A stretch of 64,000 nt of DNA, taken from assembly GCA_011800155.1 (NCBI GenBank), contig CM022369.1, positions 3,038,001-3,102,000 on the forward strand. Direction: 5' to 3'. Under the pieces are notes generated by a model. It was not told the DNA's origin and searched no databases. It saw nothing but the letters and a program-made list of their open reading frames with translations. This document shows, piece by piece, positions 21,658-32,307 of the stretch. Within the stretch, counting starts at the first letter, position 1, and every line of letters begins with the position of its first letter. The position numbers and the translations under genes are program-made. The stretch comes from Flammulina velutipes (Eukaryota; Basidiomycota; Agaricomycetes; Agaricales; Physalacriaceae).

Positions 21658-22708
21658 CATGCCATATTCTTGGATATGAAGGTAAGCAATCTATCTTCAT
21701 TCGACGAGTTTCTCTAAGCTGACCACACTCTATTAGTTCTGCTTCGTGTCCATTTTCTGCCATACATCCTGCATCATCCTATGCTCGTTTATCGACTATC
21801 ATTCTATCTCTGCTGTGGCGTGAACCGTTCCGCCTCTAGCCGTCTATCCTTCTGGGTCGCCGTTCTTCATTGCCGCTGTTTCGGAAAGCTTGTGCACACG
21901 GATGCACCGCTTCTACAAGAGTGGATCGTTCTTTTCTATTCCATACGAGGGTCGCATTTCTCTACTACCGAAGAGGTACGTTTCTAGTTTTCTTTCTCAT
22001 ACTCTGAAACTGACCTCCTCTCCAGATTTTCTTGACATCCGTTCGAGTTCGAAGGGAAACAGACTTTCGCGACCGGTGGAGCCAATCCCGTGGGGGCTGA
22101 TTCTGACGGAACAGTTATCGCCTTTGCGGGACCCACCTGGAGTCGACGTCTAGTGCTCTGTGTCGACTTTGCCCGGTTACTAGCTCTCTTGAGCGGTCCT
22201 CCGGGCGGTCCTAATTCGCAGCAGCCAAGTTTCCCGTGAGCCACCACTGGGCTAGGCAAACAATAGCCTGGTGGTGGTGTTGTCGACGATGGACGTAGTG
22301 TGTTGGGATTGTACTTTTTGGGAGTATGGGTAGTACGTTACCTCTGGTTGGGTTGGGAAGGAAGTGTTCCAGTTTGTAGTAGTAGTGTTGAAGCGTACAG
22401 ATTTGTACTTATCTTGGATACTCTGGCAAATCGAGCGACGTTGAGAATTATCATGCCTTGCTAAAGTGTCGACACAATGTAAGCGTAGGAGCGAAGAAGT
22501 GAGTCGACTTTTTATACTGTGTGTGAAGGTGCTTATGCATATCATTGAATATTGTCGGTACTAAGGACTCCTGGTTCTACATCGTACACATGCTCGTTCA
22601 TATTCTGAAGACCCCAATGAGGTCGTTGCACGTTCAGCTAGGGCAAGCTGCTGTGGAACGATGTCCGAGTTGCCGCACCTGGTCATAAGTACTGCATGTA
22701 GCGAGGCC
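21658..22708. other. Spacer, possible spliced 3' UTR of copy B
   Basis: After the stop at 21657, intron-like borders occur at 21682 (GTAAGC) with TTAG at about 21734, and at about 21976 (GTACGT) with CCAG at about 22025. Copy B may therefore have 3' UTR introns. The frame at 21781-21987 is not convincing. 22150-22700 shows no recognisable gene. Confidence 0.35.
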
Positions 22709-25146
22709 CTAAAATAACAAAGATAAGTACCCCACGTAGGATGCATACATGTCGTCGTCAATCTCGAATTGTTCGATATCGTCTGTCGGATGAATTCCCC
22801 ACTGCAACGTGATCATGTCCGAAAGACATCTCAAGGCCCTCCTTTCCAAGGCAAGGAGAATGTTGGTGGGCAGTGGCGGGGGATGCCATGGAAGAAAGAG
22901 ATCGTGTGGCCCAGGCAAGTCGTAATGTGAACCGTTCTGTAGCATCATCTGACGAAGCATCCAGCAAAATTGACAACATTTCTTTGCGACACCGATGACG
23001 GAGGGTTCATCCTAGATGCGGATAGTCAATGCTGGAACCATTGCCTGTTCATATCAACGTACGTTTAGCGCGACGGTCTCATTGATAACATTGCTGGCCA
23101 TTATTCCTGCTTCACAATGACATGACACGGGAGGCTCTGAGCTATTTTCAACATACTTGTGCCAAGCTTCTCCCAGATGTACCTGTACTTCATTCGCGCG
23201 AGCGCCCAACTTCAATTTCTCCACAAACCCTTTGATCACGGCGGGGATCATCGATGGCTGGATTTGCGGTGGATTGTGCGGTAGCTGAAGAACGGAGTAG
23301 TTCCAACACATGGGGGTTTGTGCGAATCGGGAGCTGGCGAGAGACCTTGCCGAGGTTGACCAGGCGGTAAGGGAGTCGACGGAACGCAAGAAGGAGAGAC
23401 AAGCCTCTGGATGTTCGGGTATCCCAACGCCTTCCCAAGGTATGAAGGTCTCGGCAAGTTCGACTTGAGTATTTAAATCCTCTCGCGGAATGGAACTTGA
23501 GCATTGAGTTAAGGCCGTGCCCAAGCTAGGAATGCCCCATAGTGAAGACGGAATTAAGGAGAGGTACGAATGGAGTTTTATCGAAAGATGGGTAGCAATC
23601 ACGACATTCTTCTCGCAGTGAGTAGAGTTCAACGCATCTACCAAGGTACGGAATTCCGTTATCGTATCGAGTAACCCATGGAGCCACTGGTGAGCATTGC
23701 TCTTGTCGAAAACGAAGCCGGGCTCAGTGGGCACCGGATTCTCAGCCACCCTGTGTCTCATGAGTATGTGTTGGATGTCGACAGGCTTGACGACTACTAG
23801 AGAACTTTTGACAGTCTCGTCCTTGGTAGGCCGCCAACTCCTCAGTGAGGCGTTCTTGACGTAGAGCTTATCAATCGTGTCGCAGCGGCGCTTGACCTTT
23901 GCAGCGCACTGCGACATGCAGAAGTAGGCCGCATGGATAGGCAAGTCGAACTGGGCAGCCGATTTGATGACTCGAAAGAATTTTTGTGTGAATTGGCGGA
24001 AAGTGTAGCGTGATGCCGGGTGGAATCTGAGGGAATGTTATCGAGAGTCCGACACCGACAGTGAGAAGACTTGCATGATAGGGTCTTTTGAGCTGGGATT
24101 CCATTCCGTATATATTTCTTTTCCTTCCACAACGGTGTCATCAAAATTCTCGATGACGCCTCTCTTGGCGGAATTCCGCACGACGCTGAACTGGTCCGTG
24201 TCCGGCGTCTTCCTCGCTATGTCGGACTGGAGATCAGACGTCACCCGGTCAACCTTTTCCCTACGCTGTGGTGTTGACGTCGCCGGAAGGTTGACTAGCT
24301 CCTTAGTTTCCGATGTAGAGGGGGAGATTGTTGGCGTGGTAGGGCTAGAGTATAAGAGATGAGAGACATGACTGATACCCAGAACTTAACTGACCTTGAA
24401 ATGATTATTTTGGCAGATAATCCGTTACCTGTGAGAGGGCCTGCGGCGACCGCAATTGAGAGCCCTACTTCTTCATCCGTTCCACGAGACAGAAGGGTTG
24501 CTATCGCATTGAGCCGTTGTGCGAGCGACGTCGAATAGGAGCTACGAAGTAGTTTGTTGGTCACAGCATGCAGTCCCCCATACTGCATTCGATACAGGAG
24601 AACAGAGAGCACATAAACCCGGGTCGCAGCGTTGGCGTTGGCGTTGCCATTGACGGTCGACGGACTCGGAGTCAGCGGGGGGGACGCAGGCAGTGGACGT
24701 GATATGCTTGGCAGTGTCGATGTATTGGTGGGTTTAGCTTTCTTCGATGCTGGGACTGATTGCGCTGCTTGGGAATAGGAGATCCGTGGTGTGCGTAAGG
24801 ACGAAACAGAGGAGAACGAAGAAGACGGTGTTGACGTTGTATCACTAGCGGCAGCTTTCTTCGAAACCAGCGTAGACGCAATGCCACCAGCAGTTCCATC
24901 AGGTGACCGTGTACAGGAAGTTGGCGCATGGGGGACCCGTTGGGTCACATTCAAAGACCTCTTTCCAGTGCGCGTTGATGAGGCCGTGGGTTGATGCTCG
25001 GAGGTTTGGGATGCAGGCAGCGGGGAGACAATGCAACGCGATGTATTAAGAGTGTCATCTGAGAGCGGCGGTACGACAACTGATGGAGTGCTGCTAGCAG
25101 ACGTCCGTTGACTCTGAGCTAAGCGCTTTGGTTTTCTCCGAGTCAT
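22709..25146 (-). CDS. OTT_1508-like nucleic-acid/nucleotide deaminase family protein
   Basis: Exons 24395-25146, 24075-24344, 23063-24026 and 22709-23011 give 762 residues. The third join needs a GC donor (GCAAGT at 24074) to keep phase. Residues 1-170 are Ser/Thr/Pro-rich and basic (MTRRKPKRLAQSQ). Helical regions follow: VYVLSVLLYRMQYGG and RYTFRQFTQKFFRVIKSAAQ. The C-terminal part carries the two zinc-site motifs of the deaminase fold, PVSCHCEAGIMAS (HxE type, HCE) and, after the last intron, IGVAKKCCQFCWML (CxxC as CQFC). This arrangement is that of the OTT_1508-like deaminases, greatly expanded in Agaricomycetes; their substrate in fungi is unknown. The exact 3' end is uncertain: a further small intron at about 22709-22735 would change the last few residues. 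Confidence 0.78.
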
Positions 25147-25402
25147 CGCCGTCCCAGAGCAAATGTGTCCTACCTTGGTCCGCGAATGGAGGAAATTAGC
25201 CGACGGCAAGCCAACTCGCAAGTCAATGTACTTACTTGCATAAGTCGATCTTTAGGTACAGAGTTTCCAGTCACTGTCTAACCAATCCGTCGTTAGAGCC
25301 ATTCGAATCGTCACTTATAGCGACAGCCTTGTATGAAGTAATGCGTAGTACAATGACTCTTACAGTGTAGCCCTGGAGAGTCATACTGAAGATGCTACAC
25401 CC
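25147..25402. other. Short spacer
   Basis: 5' region of the deaminase gene and 3' region of the MYND pseudogene; no further feature seen. A small upstream coding exon of the deaminase gene cannot be excluded. Confidence 0.3.
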
Positions 25403-26850
25403 TCAATGATGTGCTTGAGTTTCCGTTCCCACTGACACTGACCCATGTGTATGTATACCTGCTTCATACATTGCCCTCCCGCACTCCTTTGAGCATACAA
25501 CGACGATGGAACATATGGAACATCTCTTTGACCGTATCTTCGAGTTATAAGGACATGTACACTAAGGCAAGTGGTGAGATGAGATTTTGATGTATTATTG
25601 GGTGATATGACTTACCTCCGGATTCATACAGAACAGTACCAGCCGCTTCGTGTCGGAGTCCAGCTTCCCCAGCTTCTGCACATGTTGTACAAATGTGATC
25701 CATGATTCCACTAGAGGCGAATTTCCAAGTTCCCTCATATCACCCCCACCCGACCCGTCCAAATTCTCCTGGAAGACTCTTTCCAAAGCGCGGAATATCT
25801 TGACCGCGGCTCTCCGATGCCCTCGTGCGGCACGAAGCAATTCCTCAAGGATTTTCTTCGGGACCAGGAACTTGCAGCCTGCAGCATCGTAATGTTCACG
25901 TGAACGTTGATTCACCAAAATCGCCAGTTCCTCCACCAGGCCGGCGTCTAACGCCTGCAGCAGTGGAAGTAGGCAAAGCTCGGGGCGTGCGACAGCAACA
26001 TGATAAATCGTTACCAAACAAACCTCAAGACAAGACGGATGGATGGGACGTGTGTCACGGAACCGTCGAAATAATGCCACGAGCGTCCGAGGCGCCTCCC
26101 TGAGAAGCATAAACTCCAGATCGGCACCAGTTAGAGTGCTTATTTGGACAAGACTGCGAACCACGAGATTAGCGTCGAAGGGAGCGTCCAAGTCGCACGC
26201 TGCTCTGATGACATAGAGAGGTTCTCTGTAGACCTACGGGAGTGGCAGCGTAGAGCCGCTCGAACGTAAAAGGACGTGATGTTGTTGTTCATAAGCATGA
26301 CTATAACAGCATATATATCATTGAACATATGTGGCGTACATAGATCATGTTTCCCAAATGCCCTCACTAGGATAGTCGTATGTTTCTCCACAGAGCGTGT
26401 TTGAGCGAAGAGGGCCAGAGCTTCTGGGGCATTTAGGATGATGTTGATATGTATGAAGAGGCGACCGCAGATCACCTTCGAGTCATCGTTGATTGGCAGT
26501 TCGAGAATTTGGGCGCAAATTGTGATCATCCATCTGAGTAGGGTGTGGACGATGAAGTCAAGATTGGTGACTAAGAATGGATGAAAGGCAGGTTCTATGT
26601 GCGCATAAATTCGTTCCAATGCTTCCAGACACTGTGCGAACAGAGCCATTGAAGAATTCATTGCAAGCGTATCACGAGTATGTTGGCGGACGGTAGGGAG
26701 AAAAGACGGATCTTCCAGAGATGACTTTATGACCGGCATGAAAGAGTCCAAGGCGTTGAGTCGCATGAGGTTGGAAAGCTCTTGCGAAGTTGCAGACTAG
26801 AACGAAAATTAGACTTGTTCACAATCAGATAAGTTGGAAGAGTATACCAT
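25403..26850 (-). pseudogene. MYND-like protein copy 2, frameshifted
   Basis: Same architecture as copy 1: an ATG-only exon (26848-26850), a large exon (25616-26796) and a finger exon (25403-25561), introns 51 and 54 bp. Blocks parallel copy 1: LDSFMPVIKSSLE, VHTLLRWMITICAQILELP, RLVLFCMNPE, KRCSICSIVVVCSKECGRA and YEAGIHTH. The large exon is 1181 nt, one short of a multiple of three. The frame breaks at about 26231-26236, where RCHS of one frame should continue into YREPLYVIRAACDL of another; copy 1 is continuous there. No intron fits at that point. A one-base deletion, or a sequencing error, explains it. All splice sites and the finger remain intact, so inactivation would be recent. Confidence 0.75.
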
Positions 26851-27363
26851 GTTCAGCAATATGGAAGAAGAGGTGAGCGTCGCGAGTACTAGCAAGACCG
26901 GTGGGAAACATAACAGGAAGCGACGATTGGTTTAAATAATCAGATCCAGAAAGAACTTTTGAGTGTGAAACAGGACGACCTCCCGTTCTTCGACAACAAT
27001 GGTGTATCCTACTAGCCCACATGTAGGAAAGACCCTTTGCATAGTGCCAACAGCCTCCCTCTTTTCTCGTACCGCGTAGAAAGAATAGAAAATATGACCG
27101 TGACCGTTCAAGAGAAAGAACGCCGGCCCGGGTACTCCCGAACAAAGACTGATTCTGAAGGAAAACTAGACGGGTAACATGTCCACCCTACATAGCAAAC
27201 AGTATTGAATCTTCAGCTGTTATGGCCATTTATTCCCCTTCTAAGCGTCATTGTAGAAAAAGTTAACATCGATGAGCTGAGTATGTACGTTATACAAAGT
27301 AGTTTTACATATATTTTACATTTCCAGAATTGGCAGCGGCGGGAGTCCACAAGAAAGCATTAC
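26851..27363. other. Spacer, nothing recognisable apart from a TATA-like box
   Basis: Contains the promoter-like TTTAAATA element of the MYND pseudogene at about 26930. Beyond it, no supported coding region before the VID30 stop. Confidence 0.35.
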
Positions 27364-29810
27364 CTAGCCCTCAAGGAACTCCCGCTTCATGTCTACGAAT
27401 GGAGCGAAGCCAACTCCAAGTAGTGCCAATTGTTGCATACAAACAGCGGTGTGTCGGTAAAAGGTCTCCAGTGCTGGCTCAGGAGGCCGTCCTTGAGATC
27501 CTGTCAAGGTTATCAGCAAATCAACACATGTAGAGAGAAGAAGAAGAAGAAGAACGTACGAAGGATAGCCTGGTTGAGCTGATTCGCCAGAGAGACCTTG
27601 GCTTCGTTTCCGACCACCGCCGCCACACTCGGAACATCCCTCGGATCTTCAAATGCAAGAATTCCAAAGGTCTGCATGAAGATGTCCTTCACTTCCGTCC
27701 TGCGATCAGCCTTGTAGTCGTTTGTGAGCGACTGACCATAGGCAATGGCATTGCTCAGCGCCGCTTCGTATTCCGACGTTGGGGCCTTGCCAGTATCTGC
27801 CTCCATGCTGACATCGCCGTCTACGTCCATTTCATCGGCCATATCTTCACTTGTGCTGCCAAGGCTGCTGCGAGATTGGAGAGCCTTCTTCAGTTCCACC
27901 GTCTCCATAACCAGCTCGACGAACTTGCGGCAACGCATCTTGAACAACATGATTCCATCCTCGGCCTCCAAGACGGATGGATGGTGCAGTTGAGTCTCGC
28001 TGATCGCTGTGTCAAGATCGCCAGACATGACACATTGCACGATATGAGTCCGTGACTCGAAACCTTCGTCGTGGTTCGAGCCGGAAGAAGCGCCGCTTTC
28101 AGTATCCATGTCAGAGCGGGTCTGGTGCGTATCCTTCTGGAGTGCGACCAACGTTTTGGAGTATCCGTGGTGGCCAAGGTAGGACATAACAAGTCTACTG
28201 AGAGACGATTTCGTCTCGTCTTCGACCATACCATCAGTGGTCGCGACGGGTGGCGGAGGCGCTTCGCCTTCGTGGACCACGCTGAGATGCAGAGGTTGCT
28301 TCAAGAGGCTAGCCCAAGCGCTACTGCGCTGGTTCTGAACATGAAACTCGATGTCGTACTTGAAGGCATCTTGTCCCAGGTTAAGCCGGATGGAGTCGTT
28401 TGAATTTTTCAATCCGACAGAAGGATAGAGTTTCGAATTTCTGCCAACATTCTCGAAGACATGACCTGACAGTTATATGAGGATCATGCGCATCCACTGT
28501 GACATAACGTACCTATGAGAGTTCCATTCTTGGTGAAGAAGACGCGGCCAGAAGTAAAGTCCAAGCCGCAGCCAACAATGTCTCCCGCTGAAACCATGTA
28601 TGGGTAAGAATTTGACACTCGGAGTATGTGCGAAAGGGACATACAGCCATACGTTGGGCCAAACGTGGTTCCGTTCTTCTCTGAGGCAAAGGAACGGCCG
28701 TCGTCGCCGTGGTAGCCCCATGAATTGGGTTCCCAGCCAGGAAGTCTCGACAGTTTAACGTCGCCTGCGGCTAAACTATTGATTGATTAGCGGTGAATCA
28801 TAGATGGCTCAATAGAATGGGAAAACTCACCCAATGCTGATATGACTGATGATCAAGAAAGAATACAATCAGGACTTCCTCTTTGGAGCAGAAAAACGAG
28901 AGGCTCACGCGGTTGACAGCTTGCTGCGAACTTCGACTTCGAAGTAATAAATTCCACAAGCTGGTGGGATAGGGTGGTCTGTACGGGCAGCACCTGCCAC
29001 GCCATCACGGTCGGCGGTGCTATGAGCACCTATGACCAAGTATTTAGGTCAGCGGTTTCGGTGGCACAGGCAACTGAATACAATACCTTGGAAAGTCAGG
29101 TCTCGGCCGTCCAAAGATATATTCAAAGAATGATGTCGGCCGTCGCTCCAGCGTGTGGGTAACTGAAGCGGTTCCTCACCAGCAGGAATGGAAGATGTTC
29201 TTTTGCTAGCGTCCGGCGGGGGAGGGCTAACATCTTCGTCACTGTCATCCAGAGTGGAATAAGGCTGCGCGCGGTATGACGCTTCGAGCTTGCGAAGAGG
29301 CGGGAGGGCCGAATGTGAATCTGCCTGGAGCAAGTGCCTAAGCGCAGCATGTTCCAAGTAGGCTGGTCGTGTGAATGGGGCCACCGGACTGGACTGGGAG
29401 GGGAAATGAACAGACGAGGTCCTGTTCGAGCTGGGTGCTCGTCCGGTGCTAGTGCGACGGGTACGGGTTGGAGAAGAAGTGGGGGAGCAGGTAGGATCAG
29501 TAGACCGAGTAGCCTCTGCACGCACGATCCGGGGCTCGAAAGTGGTAATGCGAGGTGTACTACGCGACAACATGGTGCTGGTGCGCGGATACGACCTAGC
29601 GGTTGGTCTGACGGGAGAATTTCCGGCTTCTCGTCTCACGGTCCGTGAGACACCACCTCTGGAATCTTCGGGGCTCCCGCGAGTGGACGAATACCTCCGT
29701 GGTACGGCAAAGGGAATAGTGATGGCATCCTCAATGTTTCGGGAAGGCGAAGTGGATGGGAATGAGCGCGGAATTGGGATGCTCGACGATCTGGCTGGCC
29801 GAGTGCTCAT
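27364..29810 (-). CDS. VID30: Vid30/Gid1 (RanBPM) scaffold of the GID E3 ligase
   Basis: Multi-exon gene starting at the ATG at 29810. Residues 1-210 are Ser/Arg/Pro-rich and disordered. LPTRWSDGRHHSLNISLDG opens the SPRY region, continued in small exons by DHPIPPACGIYYFEVEV, a WEPNSWGYHGDDGRSFA-type block and GCGLDFTSGRVFFTKNGT. LisH (RLVMSYLGHHGYSKTLVALQ), CTLH and a Met/Asp-rich acidic stretch (DEMDVDGDVSMEAD) follow. A CRA domain ends in a last exon with EPALETFYRHTAVCMQQLAL and VDMKREFLEG. The domain order SPRY-LisH-CTLH-CRA defines RanBP9/Gid1. In yeast this protein scaffolds the GID ubiquitin ligase that degrades gluconeogenic enzymes. Divergent from UMP1. Confidence 0.92.
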
Positions 29811-30070
29811 TGTGCGTTATAATGGCTCCCTTTGCTCCGACTGTTGCCAGAGATAGGTGAGCCGTAGAAAGGTAGGAAAGTTGACCAGAATTCGTAGATA
29901 TAGTGTCGCAAGTGCTCTCTGACGGCCGCAACGACGCAAAGAGATAGCTGGTGGTGGTGGTCAGCGGGAAAGGAGCGTCGCTGTAGATTCATGAGGCAGT
30001 CACGATTGATGTCACACCAATCAGCAGACGGACCTGTCACGCGTTGACGCGTTCATTTCCTACCACCACT

Positions 30071-30679
30071 ATGGTACGCATGCCTTTCTTTCTATAGCTC
30101 TCTTTGCTCAACGATTCATTAGGATCCTTCATATCGTATTGTGCCCGCGAATGCAGGAAAGTCTGCCTCCATCAAGGATACCGCTGGCTCTCTAGGTCTT
30201 CACGACACCCTTCGCTATGGCCCACGCACCATCGCCACGGAAATCCAGTCTCAAGGAGGCTTGAAGGACCGTCTAGAATCAGTACGGCACATCTAGAACC
30301 TCATTCATTATCTAATACATCTCCAGTGGGAGGAGACGCAGGATAACCTCAAGCTCACCATGCAACGCAACATCTACGGAATGCACGCGCCCATGAGACT
30401 GTTGATGGAACGCAAGATCGTTTCCGCTGTAAGTCCGTTTCATAGTCTATCCAATAATCGCTTATCCAACTCTAGTCACCTCACATGCCTGCATTCTCTC
30501 AATCCAATCTTCACCTTGATATTCTAATGGGTCGGGACGAGACAATAGAGCCAGTAGACATCTTCGGCGGTACGAATATTTCAACTGTTCATTGACCCCT
30601 GCTTATATTCTACATAGGAATGGAATCGGCCCCGCCGCTGGATATTCACAGAGACATGGAGCAGAAGCGCAAGATGTAA
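30071..30679 (+). CDS. UMP1: Proteasome maturation factor Ump1/POMP
   Basis: Five exons: 30071-30073 (the ATG only), 30123-30281, 30327-30428, 30476-30569 and 30618-30679. They add up to 420 nt, 139 residues. The translation holds the family hallmarks: LHDTLRYGPRTIATEIQSQG, WEETQDNLKLTMQRNIYGMH, APMRLLMERKIVS, SPHMPAF and SNLHLDILMGRDETIEPVD, ending MEQKRKM. Ump1 is the short-lived chaperone of 20S proteasome assembly and is degraded by the mature particle. No single frame is long, so the gene is easy to miss. Only 33 bp separate its stop from the convergent stop of the H3-tail-like gene 1. Divergent from VID30, another protein-turnover gene, with 260 bp between starts. Confidence 0.93.
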
Positions 30680-30712
30680 TTCTACTCAAATTATAACATT
30701 GTTATTGCCACA

Positions 30713-32023
30713 TCAAAGACCTTCACCTTGAGACGAAGTCACTGCAGAAACTCCATGTCGCCATCCGTAAGCGACTATTTGACTGAAGCTTGGACCCTTG
30801 TCTCTATCCTCGTACGCCCTTCTCAAACTTGGAATTCGACGCTCAGTTTTCAGTCTAGAATCGTCAGCCGGGATGCACAGGCAAAAAGATACACTTGCCT
30901 TGATTGTCTTCGGCGGACGTCCACCAGTAGCCTCCCTTGTCGTCTGTGCGACGCGGCTCTGTCTCGCGCTGCCGGTGGCCAAAGGTTTATCGTCCTCTTC
31001 CGCTTTCACCTCAATCTTCGGTTTTACGTCGTCTTCTTTGACATTGTGTTTAACCTCGTCGGCATGATCCACAGTCAGCCCCGTCACCTCCGTCGAAGTT
31101 GGGTCTATCTGAACAATAATCGTAATCAGTTGTGCGGACAACGGAATGAATGAACTTACCTTGACTCTCTTCGATGGACGCCCACCTGTCGATTTCCTCG
31201 CCGTCTGTCTGGCGCGTTTTCCCGGGCCTATGCTAGGAATTCTGCCTCGAGCTCATCTTCTTCAAGTTCGTCCTCTCCACCTTCCGTAGAAGACACATGC
31301 TCCCCTTCCTCTTGAACCTGCTCGTTCGTCAATCCCATCCCCAGCCTCCAACGCTCGGCCTCCGTCAAACCTTGGTTCGTCGCCTTCGCACTCGAATGTT
31401 TCTTTCCGATTATCCTAACCATCTGCCAGTCACGACCATGTTTATCAGAACATAGATCCACAATCAGGAAAGGATGACCCTTGTCGTCCAAAACCTTGGC
31501 CACACCAATGTCATGCCCATCCTCATCCATGTCATCACTAAACTTCTCCCACTCCCATTTCTCTGTAGTCCATTTAGCTTGTAAATGTTTCAATTCTAGG
31601 CTGGGCGCCCATTTGTCCGTGGAGGTAGCCCCTTCGAAGGAACCAATGTATGGGTGCAAGGGGCCATTCCAGTATAGCTTCCCACGTAGCTTTTCAGCAG
31701 TCTTGTATTTTCTCTTCGTACCTCGGGGGAACGATAGGTGGATGTATCCTATGTCCTTATCAAAGTCAGGATGGAATGGATCGTAGTGGGTCACGTTCTC
31801 GATGTCGCGGTCGAATTGCTGGTCCATGACCTCTACAACCCAGTGGTAGAAGCCGGCAAGTGAAGCCATATCGTTATACGGTTCCGTGCGTTCTTCCTAA
31901 ATCACAAGGGATGTCATTGAACAGGAGGGTATTCAGGCAGCTGCAAGAGGTTCTTACCACCCCATCAACAACTATTCCATCACTCTCGGAAAAGTATTTT
32001 GGATATTGGTCTTCTTCGTACAT
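30713..32023 (-). CDS. H3-tail-like/AT-hook-like protein, copy 1
   Basis: Exon 1 (31958-32023) starts MYEEDQYPKYFSESDG; exon 2 starts at 31896 with SLAGFYHWVVEVMDQQFDRD. The globular part (residues 25-190) has LSFPRGTK, YIGSFEGAT, WTTEKWEWEKFSDDMDEDGH and HPFLIVDLC; I do not recognise it. An acidic tail runs into a stop at 31228. Directly after it, in another frame, lies KRARQTARKSTGGRPSKRVK with a perfect donor. A 53-bp intron (donor GTGGAG, acceptor CATAG) would join them in phase; otherwise a frameshift has cut the motif off. Exon 3 (30713-31108) adds IEVKAEEDDKP and a degraded repeat of the motif, AQTTREATGGRPPKTIK. The role is presumably nuclear; this is inference. Confidence 0.6.
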
Positions 32024-32307
32024 TCTGCCTAGTCCAGGTTGAGCTTGAAAAATCTAATGTCGTAGTTCCACTTCAAGTTTGAATTAGAGGCTTGATGACC
32101 GCATTGCGTGGGAAACCATGAATGCGCCACCGATTGACATTTAAACCCTGTGGCGCACTGGGCAAGGGATATCTCAGAAAAGGTAGTTACATCGTCCTTA
32201 TTTATCGCCAATTGTCAAGTATAGAGATACTGCCTATTATTCTAACCACATCGAACTTTGAGAGTGTACAGCCACAGCGCTCGATTAAGCAATCGCCTCT
32301 TACCACC
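32024..32307. other. Divergent promoter region, H3-tail-like gene 1 and SPC97
   Basis: Holds two copies of the recurrent octamer core TGTGGCG or its near match (32120-32130 and 32149-32158). The segment GCACTGGGCAAGG at about 32155 has a counterpart (GCACTGGGCAGTGG) upstream of gene copy 2. Confidence 0.35.

Noticed and set aside
21781..21987. Plus frame after the repeat-protein stop
   Set aside because: Cys/Ser-rich short frame without conservation to copy A and crossed by intron-like borders; more likely 3' UTR.
24295..24360. Longer reading of deaminase exon 1 past 24395
   Set aside because: The donor AAG-GTCAGT at 24394 and acceptor CTCTAG at 24345 place this part in intron 1; the next exon continues the family frame.
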